From: Ophiobolus disseminans
Taxonomy: Eukaryota > Ascomycota > Dothideomycetes > Pleosporales > Phaeosphaeriaceae
NCBI GenBank assembly: GCA_010093685.1
Contig: MU006233.1
Coordinates: forward strand, 372,001 to 436,000
Direction of reading: 5' to 3'
Length of the DNA stretch: 64,000 bases
Made by a program: the position numbers and the translations under genes. Positions 55,751-64,000 of the stretch are shown here, in pieces. Each line of letters opens with the position of its first letter. Within the stretch, counting starts at the first letter, position 1. The notes below the pieces were generated by a model. It was not told the DNA's origin. It did no database searches and worked only from the letters and a program-made list of their open reading frames with translations.

Positions 55751-57580
55751 ATGGCGGCCTCAAACGCAAAGCTCCTCAGCGATTACGAGGACGAGATTTT
55801 CAAGTTAGAGAGCGAGGTTAAGAAGCTCAACGAAACCATCACCAATCAGCGCATCGAAATCGCCAGCGTCAATCAAAGCTTGGAGGATAGCAGGACCGAG
55901 CTCGAGGGCAGAAAGAAACAAGCGGACGAATACCAGAATCAGGTCGAGCAACTCCGCGTTGTAGGTGAGCAGCTGAAGATAGATGTCGAACACCAGAAGA
56001 CCGTGGCCGCTACCATCGATGCCTCCCTCAACAAGGCCTATGCCGACCTCAGCACCGCCAACGAAAAGCGCCTCGCCGTCCTCGAGGCGAAAGACCAGAT
56101 CGAGTTGGACAACGAGAGGTGGAAGCTGCAGTATGAGGACCTTTACCAAGAATGGCAAGAAGCCACAAAGAGGATCGAAGATCTACTTGAGGAACTGAGG
56201 GACATCGAGCGGATTGATATAAACGTCCAGAACCTCGAGGCCGATATCGAGAACCTCCAAAAGGAAATCGCGGACCATCAGCGCACTCTGATTGTCAAGG
56301 ACGAGCGCATCGCCCATCTCGAGAACCAGGTTCAGAAAGAGCGACGACAGAACCGTCAGAATGCCGACAACGCTGCCGACGCTGCCGCTGCTGCTGCTGC
56401 TGCCGCCGCCTCAGGTACCGACGAAGCTGCACCGGTCTTTTCTTCTCACGGAGAGTCGCTCGAATCTGAGCTCAACAGCGCATCCGACGAGTACGACTAC
56501 ATCGAGTATCTCGAGCTGTCCGAGATCACCCAGCTGGTTGATTACGCGCCCATTGAGCCCGCTGATCGCCCCGACTGCACAATCGACATCACCGAGGCTG
56601 CCAGCATCCCACCGGTCATCGCCGCTGTTCCGGAACTCACTATCAAGGTCACCGAGGCTGGAAGCGTTACTCCCGTTGAGCGACAGGTCAATACTACAAG
56701 CACAGGCGTCCAGACTGATGTCCCAACACTCTCAATCAAGCCTCTTCCTGAGGTGACGCTTGATATCCTACCCATTGCACCTGCTGAGACTCCAGCCCTG
56801 ACCACCAACCTTCCCACCAAGGCGATCTTCGAGATCACACCTGTTGCGCCCGCCGGCCCTCCGGCCTTGACTGAGCTTCATCCTGAGACGACGTTTGAGT
56901 TCTTACCCATTCCGCCTGCCGACATTCCAATCTTGAGGACCGAGCTTCTTCCCAAAGCGACCTTTGAGATCTTACCCAAGGCGCCTATCGATATCGCGAC
57001 TACGACGACCGCAACTCAGACAGAGGCTCCTCGAGTTGAACTTCCCAAGCTCACTTCCCAAGTTGTCGACAAGGCGTCCATCGCTATCCCCCCCGTCGAG
57101 GCTAAGAGCAAGCCCACCACTTCCGCTGACCCCAAGAGCACCCTCGGAGACGTCACTGCCATCTTCGAAGAACATCCGATCGATGCACGCCCTTCCACGA
57201 TGTCGACCGCCAGCACCGCTACCCAAACTACTACCACATCCTTCGAGGCTGGAACCATACTCACCACATACCGGCCCGTCACGTCCAAGTCCAACAAGAT
57301 CAGTCGCCTGCAAACCGTTCTGTCCATCTTGCTGGCGATATACTGCCTTCATCTCTACATCGAACTCGACTCCTGGCGCTACGCAAACGGCATCGGCTAC
57401 ACGTACAGCAACTCCGGCCGCACCGGCGCATTCGGCAACGGCCGCCACCTCTTTGGTGTCATCCCCATTGCCATGGACATTGGCGACTCGTGGTGGGAGG
57501 AGCAGCTGGCCAAGTTTACGAGCATCGCGATCAAGGGCTTCGAGGACTGGGCTGGTCTCGATTATCGCCCGCTTTACTAG
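55751..57580 (+). CDS. coiled-coil, tail-anchored-like protein with 22-aa repeats (609 aa)
   Basis: Single exon from ATG 55751. Residues 1-210 are a strong coiled coil (EDEIFKLESEVKKLNETITN, IAHLENQVQKERRQNRQ). An Ala run (about 212-226) and an acidic segment (DEYDYIEYLELSEI) follow. Residues 332-420 contain four degenerate repeats of 22-23 aa with the shape LPxxTxxILPxAPAxxPALT. After a Ser/Thr-rich linker, one hydrophobic segment (LQTVLSILLAIYCLHLYI, about 520-538) could anchor it in a membrane, with about 70 residues beyond. I do not recognise the family. The upstream remnant at 55464-55750 suggests an ancestral protein with a longer head. It could be an ER or nuclear-envelope tether, but that is speculation. 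Confidence 0.65.
   Translation: MAASNAKLLSDYEDEIFKLESEVKKLNETITNQRIEIASVNQSLEDSRTELEGRKKQADEYQNQVEQLRVVGEQLKIDVEHQKTVAATIDASLNKAYADLSTANEKRLAVLEAKDQIELDNERWKLQYEDLYQEWQEATKRIEDLLEELRDIERIDINVQNLEADIENLQKEIADHQRTLIVKDERIAHLENQVQKERRQNRQNADNAADAAAAAAAAAASGTDEAAPVFSSHGESLESELNSASDEYDYIEYLELSEITQLVDYAPIEPADRPDCTIDITEAASIPPVIAAVPELTIKVTEAGSVTPVERQVNTTSTGVQTDVPTLSIKPLPEVTLDILPIAPAETPALTTNLPTKAIFEITPVAPAGPPALTELHPETTFEFLPIPPADIPILRTELLPKATFEILPKAPIDIATTTTATQTEAPRVELPKLTSQVVDKASIAIPPVEAKSKPTTSADPKSTLGDVTAIFEEHPIDARPSTMSTASTATQTTTTSFEAGTILTTYRPVTSKSNKISRLQTVLSILLAIYCLHLYIELDSWRYANGIGYTYSNSGRTGAFGNGRHLFGVIPIAMDIGDSWWEEQLAKFTSIAIKGFEDWAGLDYRPLY
56744..57010 (+). repeat. four degenerate 66-69 bp coding repeats
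   Basis: They encode residues 332-353, 354-375, 376-398 and 399-420 of the coiled-coil protein. Conserved positions are Leu-Pro at the start, Phe/Leu-(E/D)-Ile, Pro-x-Ala/Pro-Pro and Pro-Ala/Ile-Leu. Confidence 0.7.
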
Positions 57581-58354
57581 TGCGGTGATGGATGACGGAT
57601 TGAATGCATGCATATGGATGATGATATGGATGAAGTTCTATTACGCAGGATGATATGAGGTCTTTTATTCTGAAGTTTCAGTGCGATGGCGTTTAACGGG
57701 TCCGCGTGGAAAAAAAGATACCCCCAGATTCCCCATTTTCTTTCGACTACACAACACGTCGGATAGTTCGCTTAGTTTAGTCCTTTTTCTTGCGATGATG
57801 AATGATATGTTTCTCACACAATCTACATCCCTTTTCGTGAACATTAATTATTGGCATCACACGCACTACACCTCTCAACTACATAACCGCCACTATCACA
57901 TCACCTCACCGCACCCCTCCATCCCAAAGATCCTCACTCTCGTGAGGATTCTCGGGCTCCCTGCACCGCCGATCCGCTCATCTTGCTGATCCCGCCCACA
58001 ACGCTGCCACCTTTCTTCCCCAGGATCAACAATCCACCTCAGGGTCCTGTACCGATCATCATGACACTGCTCATCATGCAAACAAACTTTCGGGCGCCGG
58101 CACGCATTCATTGATCGACACGCCCTGACATCGTTCGCGCCGCATGATGTCATAGTCTCCGCGGAGTGTGGTCGGAGTTGGGACCGATGGGTGAGGAGCC
58201 GAGGTGTGCTTGTTACGATACTGGGTGTTGTGTAGTCAGCGGTGGAGGGGTGCTCGGCTGTATGCATGAATGGGTGAGGGGTGTCTCCATGCGTTTGAGG
58301 CGGTAGTTGCTTGCCATATCTCAGCCTCAACAAACGGCGAAACGACGACTGAAT
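57581..58354. other. intergenic
   Basis: Nothing recognised beyond the 3' flank of the coiled-coil gene and the promoter of the second GST. Confidence 0.4.
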
Positions 58355-59714
58355 ATGGCAGACAAGAGCGCGCAGCAGGGTATTGTGTTGTATAATTATG
58401 CCTTCTCGCCGTTTGGGAAGCGTGTGGCTGCGTATTTGGCGCTGAGGGGAATCGAGTATGCGCTCTGTGTATATGGTCCCAAATTCTGCTTTTGACGAAG
58501 CTTACTGCGAACAGGAACAACCCTTCGTCATGCCGCGTCCCGACCTCGCCCTGCTCCCCGTGCACTACCGGCGCATCCCTATTCTCGTCATCGGCCGCGA
58601 TATATACCTCGATACGCGGCTGATGCTTCGAGTGCTGGAAAGCCAGCCTGGTGTAACTACTCCACCGCTCGGCGCGACGAATCCACAAGAGCTGTTTATC
58701 GAAAAGCTGCTCGAGAAGTACATGATCGAGGGCCCGGTTTTCGCTATAGCAGGCGGATTAGTGCCGGTGGATGTTGCGCAGGATCCGACGTTCAAGAAAG
58801 ATAGGCAGGGGATGCTGGGACGGACGTGGGAGAAGGAAGAGTTGGAGGAGGGTAGAGGCGAGTGTTTGAACTATGTCAGAAATCTGTATGACTTCTTCGA
58901 GACGACGATACTAGCGAATGGGAGGGAATGGGTGCTGGGCGGTGAAGGGCCACGATTGGCGGACATTGAAGGTGAGTGACTTTCTGTTTAGTTTCACCCC
59001 TGTGATTGATCAGACGTTGTACTTGGGGCCTGCGTGGGATGCCCAGTTGTGCTCCTGTTTCAGATGCAGGGTGGGCAAGAGAGCTATTGCACGGCATGTG
59101 CGTTGTGCTGCTTCTGCCGCCCAGTGTGACTGATCGACGAGCCGGCGACCCGAGTAGTATAATGATCGTCACTTTACACCCGGATGTGCCGGTGTCGTTG
59201 GGCTCGTAACACGGCATTGTTTGAAATTTTCTCCTGTTGCAGTGCCTACTCTTGCAAGATCAAGTAGTATGCACCAAGGTAGCTGACGTCTTTAGCTGCG
59301 TTCATGCTAGACTTTATCAGTGGCATGCAATTGCCCGAGGATTTGATCTCTGCAACACTCTTTCCCAAGGTGTTCGCTTGGCTCGACAGATATCGGGCAG
59401 CCGTTGACAAAGCAAAGTCATCTGCATCCCAGCCAACGAAGCTCGATGGCCAAGCTGCGGCCGAGCATATCCTTAGGTCCGATTTTGGGCACTCCAGCTG
59501 CTCAGTCGACGCAAACGACCCTGCAGGGTTGAGGGACGGGATCGAGGTTCAGATCTATCCGGCTGACTGGGTGACGGAGCATAAGGACCAAGGACGATTG
59601 GTGGGCTTGAGTGCGGATGAGGTGACGATAGCAGTGAAGAGTAAGAAAGATGTTGAGATTCGCATACATGCACCTCGCACGGGGTTCAAGACCAAGGAGA
59701 TTGGGACAAATTGA
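58355..59714 (+). CDS. glutathione S-transferase-like protein 2 (329 aa)
   Basis: Three exons, 58355-58468, 58515-58971 and 59296-59714. The start is MADKSAQQGIVLYNYAFSPF at 58355. The thioredoxin-like head has YAFSPFGKRVAAYLALRGIE, then LPVHYRRIPILVIGRDIYLD with the cis-Pro (IP). The helical C-terminal domain includes YVRNLYDFFETTILANGREW and WVLGGEGPRLADIEAAFMLD. The last exon extends the protein by over 100 residues (DGIEVQIYPADWVTEHKDQG, VTIAVKSKKDVEIRIHAPRT), a C-terminal module I associate with a fungal GST subgroup (DUF7962-like). Intron 2 is 324 bp, long for this window. Substrate unknown. Confidence 0.78.
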
Positions 59715-61607
59715 AGATTGAGCTTCGAAGATGGTGGCAATTTGCGGTGCATGTTTAGACGAAGCCGGGAACATGTGGTTGCGCAAGAAAAGGGTTCGCT
59801 GCTCGACCTGGACACTGCAGTTGATGCGCGTAATGTACTCTGAGCATATCGGGTGCTCGCAGGTGCCTGTACTTAGGGAACACGTGCCCGGTGCCTGACG
59901 TTGCGTCTGTCGATGAGTGCTGCATGGTGTAAACTAGTGAGCTTGAGCCGACTAATGGGCAGCGGCCACGACGAGAGGTATGAATTGGGGACGAGTTTGC
60001 GGCTGGAGGGAGCGTTCCTATAGGCAGAGCATCGGTTTGTGCACCGCAAATGGAGCAAGTGCAAGGTCGAGGATAGTTCCGGTGAGGCCAATGGCGGCGT
60101 GCTCAGACATTTCTTATACCGAGCAGCGCTGGCCCAATCACCCACCTGATTGAAGATCGAGACCACGCTGCACACCTGCCCGAGTCAGCACGGTCGCGAT
60201 TAGCCATTTCTGTGAAGAAGTTTTGCGATGGGCAGGACATGTTGGGGTGTGAAGGTTTGAGTCGGTGAGCGAAGGTCTGACAGGACGTCAACATCTGGCC
60301 ACCCGTCCCAAGAGATACGGGCACAACGTCACCGAGTGTGAAGGGACGGGCCTTGATCGCCGTTGGGAGGACGCAGGGTCGTCGTTAGGCGTTAGTGTAT
60401 TAAATGTTCTGATGACGAAGTATCGCCAAGGCGCACTAGCCGAATTGGTCGCTCCTCGGACACGCACGACCAACCCTCCAACCTCGGAACACTCGCATCT
60501 TCCTCCTCGTGTGTCCAGACGAGATGCCGCCATCGCCTCTGTATGGTATCCAACGGCCCTCAGCTGCTTACAGCAAAGATGTCCATCCGTAACACAGTTT
60601 CAGCGCAGGGGCGTGCACCACGGCCTTTGGCTGGGCACCCTCACTGTTGGTGCCCAACGGCGCCACCTCTTGCAGGCGTCCCCACAGTTTGTCGCCCACC
60701 CGAGCTGCGGCATGGTGCGGTGGTACCCAAGTCGCGCGCAAGGCCAGCTCGAGCTGTTTTTTCTATGGGTACCTGAGGCCGCGGGCTCTCCAGAGGCGCC
60801 CGCAATAAGTAGATCGGGTGCCTTCGGTGACAGCTGCTTTTCTCCCTCTTCCTCCCTTCTGCGGTCCCGTCGCACGCCCAGTAGAAACTCCATCACCGTC
60901 GCCATCACCAGGCTCACGTTGCTGTGTGACGCCGCCGTCACCATCACTGCACTCGCGTGTCGTCGACTTGCTGCCCGACCCATTGACGTGCAGACGCCCG
61001 CCGCTGTCTGCCTGCTGTCTCGGCCAATCGCGACCCCGCTCCATCTGCACCCGGCCTCGCAGTCCCCCGCTGACCTCACTTGCGCGCTGAAGAGCCGCAC
61101 GCTGTGAGCGCTCAACAGGTATCTGTCCTGTCGCCCGTACGCCAGCTTCTGCCTGTGAACGTGCGATTGCGTGCATTCGCGCCCGTCTTGTATACCTGCC
61201 AGAGACTTGTCGCGCCACAACAGCTGAGATTGCACACCCCACTAGGCCGCTGCAACCTTCATCAGCTCCCCTGCCCTCGGTATCCCAAAGAGGCTCGCCG
61301 CAGCCGCGCCATCGAGCATTCCCTCTGTCACAGGCCGAGCCCCCAAGTGCCGGTATATTGGTCAGGACCCCCGCCTTTGCCTGCTCTCCTGCTCGCTTCC
61401 TTCTGGAAACCCTCTGGACATCTGAAGCCCTCGGACACTACAGGAGCCTGTATTATCCATCCGTGCTGACGAGTCCGCGTCTGGAGCGTTATCTTGGAGC
61501 CTTGAGCCCCTCCTTGTCTACTTTGGCTGTATAGCTTGGCCCTTCCCAGGCACTGACATCAGTGTCGTCTTTCATTTCGTCACCTTCCTACACACTTCTT
61601 CGTCGTC
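59715..61607. other. intergenic, 1.9 kb
   Basis: Long upstream region of the last gene. A 280-codon frame on the plus strand (60265-61107) and overlapping minus-strand frames are Arg/Ser/Pro-rich shadows of a GC-rich stretch. No gene supported. Confidence 0.4.
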
Positions 61608-62634
61608 ATGTCGCGCGCAAACCAGTGGTTTGTGCCAGGCGATGGCATCGCGCGAGAAGTCATCACGGCCGACATCCAGCGCTATCTTGGGCCAGATGCG
61701 CTGGTGAGGCCTGGTGTCGGCACCGGCGAGTACCAGGTCCGAACCACCTCTCCATGTACGCCCTTCAGTGACTGACGATCAAACAGGGCCAGCCTGGCTA
61801 CTGGATAACGGCGTATCGCACGCTCACTTCGGTATGTCGCGCCCCGAGACTGGAAGTGGCACAAGGCTGACAAGACACAGCAAATGATACAAGATCTGAA
61901 AATGGATTCACAGCGTTGGCAGCAGGAGCGACAACCGGGCGAGACTGGACGTGGAGGTAGTCATAGTCCTTACCTTCGAGATACCAAGGTATCGAGAGGC
62001 CCTGACACATCTTTAGTAGCTTATCAGGACTCCCGAACACATGCTGCCCGTCAGCACTGGGGTCCTTCAAAACCTTTTGACCATACAGCCACGGAGCCCT
62101 ATGTTGAGCAGCCGCCGCGCCAGGCCGCATCGTCGAGAACGCCGTATGCATCGTCGGCCTACTCTGGCAGTGATTCCCACTACACTACCACTCCGACGTC
62201 TGCCTATTCGTCCACACACTCGGGGTACCAGGCCTCACCTGCTTCCTCAGCACCCAGGACCCAGCCAGCGGACCCATACTCGGCGTATCAGCAGCCCGCC
62301 GGACGGGAGTATCCCGCTCAGTCGTCTTCATACTCATCTTACGCAGGCCAGTCACAGCCGGATCCCTATGGGCGCTCGGCCGCACCTTCCGCGGCCCAGT
62401 ATGCCACTCCAAGGTATTTTGGATATTACGACTCCGATTATTTGGTCTATCGCTAAGCCCCAGTAGTGCTACACCCGCGCCAGGTTACTATATCGCGTCT
62501 GATGGCCGCCGTAAGTGACATTTTCATTTTTTATCTCTGGCCATTGACTGACTGTGCGCTGCACAGAATACCCTTTATCACAACAGCCACAACCCTCAAA
62601 AAATCCCCAACCTGGATCCTCAAGACGATACTAG
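61608..62634 (+). CDS. conserved fungal protein with Ser/Tyr/Gln-rich tail (273 aa)
   Basis: Five exons, 61608-61736, 61787-61831, 61881-62413, 62464-62510 and 62567-62634. Small introns of 49-56 bp; intron 3 (62414-62463) was chosen because it removes a TAA and gives SATPAPGYYIASDGRQYPLS in frame. The N-terminal 75 residues are ordered: MSRANQWFVPGDGIAREVIT, ADIQRYLGPDALVRPG, then GQPGYWITAYRTLTSQMIQD, a pattern I have seen in many Pezizomycotina proteins of unknown role. The remainder is low-complexity Ser/Tyr/Gln/Pro (PYASSAYSGSDSHYTT, SYSSYAGQSQPDPYG) and ends SSRRY. Prion-like composition might support condensates or transcriptional activation; this is inference. Confidence 0.72.
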
Positions 62635-64000
62635 TGCACAACGGGGCCGTTTGATTTCCTGGTGCATTTCTGTGATCGCCAGACATTGCTCTTCATTTTG
62701 TCATTTTGCTGCGCCTGGAGATACCCTTCTTCTAGTTTCCGGAACTTGAGTCTGGAGTCTGGCCACTTTACTACTTTAATGGACTTTTGCCGTCGCCTCA
62801 AGGACCACGAAGAGCTCCTCTGTGTGTCGGCGACACACTTCACTGGACCCAGACGGATGGCATCCCTTCAAAACCCGGATCGGATCCCTCACTATAGATC
62901 TATCCTCCTGATATTATGAGCCACGGTTTTCTTTCTGTCTTGTCGTTGATAAGGACTGTGTTCCATTATTGCTGTTCGCTGCGAGGGCTTGCTTTCAAAC
63001 CCACTTTCGGGCTCACGGAGATGGACAACACGAGTATCAGGTACCTTTCCATGGCACTTGCACGATGCTATCCACGACTGAACGTATGTACAACAATTAT
63101 GCGCAATACCGAAGTCTTGATGGCCTTGACCCTCTACTCTGTTACTTGATTGCTCTTCTGAGCGTTTCACGGTTCACAGCCTGATTGAGTCTTGATTCTG
63201 TTAAACAATGGCATACACTGGATGCATTTCTGTTTGGAATGTATATACCCGCTTGCGACCACTGCTTCGTTCGTCAACGAAAGTCTGCTTATTGATGGCT
63301 ATATACCTTCATGCATAGCGTGGAAACGGATCTAGAAAAGCGAACCGCATATCTCAACAGCTACGACCAATACACCCTGATTGACTTGTCCACAGACGAA
63401 GCCTCCCATTATCTCGCCTCCGCTGAATTGTTGGTGCGGATGGCGTTCTTCCGTACTCGGAAGGCTTGCAACCCAACCATCTCGCTTCGCACCAATCTAT
63501 CACCCCAACCACATATGAAGCAAATTTTGCTCCCGTTGCCCCGAACAGATGCCTCTTTGCCTGCCCGACCCTCTACGCCCCACGCGAACCCACCCTTTGG
63601 CCGAGTTACGGCCCCGCTCGGCGAGTCAACGAGCAGCTGACTGGCCTTATGCGCAGATGTCAATATGTACACTTAAGTAGGCTTGACCCAACGGGCCTGC
63701 TACGAAATTGAAGAACAGGTGATAGCCATTCGATACGTACACGCTGGACTGCTGAAACTTGCTCATGCTCTGAGAGACCAAGACCTTATGGTATACCACA
63801 TCACATCGCATGATCTGCTTATCGTTCACTCACGACGTTTTACCCCGAGGGCGATACTACGAGCAGTTGAGTTCGTGGTCACTAGATGGAACAAACTTGG
63901 ACGCCCGTCGTACTGCTTTCGAAGATCGCAGAACTTGCATCAAGCTTTGACTCTCTCCGCTGATCGACACGGGCACCAGTGCTGCCCATGCCCGAGATGA
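62635..64000. other. intergenic, right edge
   Basis: 1.37 kb with no gene I can support. Frames near 63311-63640 and 63683-64000 are open but lack recognisable features. The latter runs off the window end and could be part of something outside. Confidence 0.4.

Noticed and set aside
60265..61107. 280-codon plus-strand frame
   Set aside because: Overlapping long frames on both strands reflect a GC-rich stretch; no protein-like blocks.
1..64000. CRISPR arrays, bacterial operons, prophage or plasmid origins
   Set aside because: No spaced direct repeats or prokaryotic gene organisation; the window is eukaryotic.

Overview
This 64 kb window reads as nuclear DNA of a filamentous ascomycete (Pezizomycotina; a Dothideomycete is my guess). 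The evidence is many short spliceosomal introns (about 45-140 bp) with GTA(A/T)GT-type donors and CTAAC/CTGAC branch sites, monocistronic genes on both strands, and typical filamentous-ascomycete families: heterokaryon-incompatibility (HET) proteins, a Zn2Cys6 regulator, DUF8035-type Arg-rich proteins, an intron-bearing histone H4, SAGA Spt8 and a DOMON/cytochrome b561 protein. There is no operon logic. All exon models below were assembled by hand by joining open frames at splice sites; no transcript data were available.

Layout. 0-6 kb: 3' part of a DUF8035-like gene, an NmrA-like oxidoreductase, a small conserved protein (minus strand), and a secreted NucA/NucB-type nuclease. 6-12 kb: a beta-class-like glutathione transferase, then two tandem minus-strand paralogues (385 and 384 aa) with the same six-exon structure and acidic tails. 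13.7-17 kb: a nine-exon Zn2Cys6 transcription factor. 17-20.4 kb: gene-poor, with a possible gene relic. 20-33 kb: an acidic hypothetical protein, an MscL-type channel, a secreted SurE-type phosphatase, Spt8, an RNAi-type SF1 helicase with an NFX1-like Cys-rich tail, and a conserved hypothetical.

34-49 kb: a secreted PLC-like phosphodiesterase, a frameshifted small secreted protein gene, a MITE-like element with 34-bp terminal inverted repeats, an intact HET gene, an alpha/beta hydrolase, the DOMON-b561 membrane protein, a second DUF8035 protein, and a second HET gene with frame breaks. 49-63 kb: a secreted/membrane conserved fungal protein, an unpaired histone H4, a choline/GABA-type permease, a coiled-coil membrane protein with four 22-aa repeats and a broken upstream N-terminus, a second GST, and a conserved fungal protein with a Ser/Tyr/Gln-rich tail.

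Some genes share broad themes: chromatin and RNA regulation (Spt8, H4, helicase, Zn2Cys6 factor), secretion (nuclease, SurE, PLC-like, small secreted protein), and self/non-self recognition (two HET genes). I see no cluster that would form a single pathway. The most unusual things are the tandem paralogue pair with a conserved stop-containing intron of length 3n, the MITE-like element, and three loci with clear frame disruptions.
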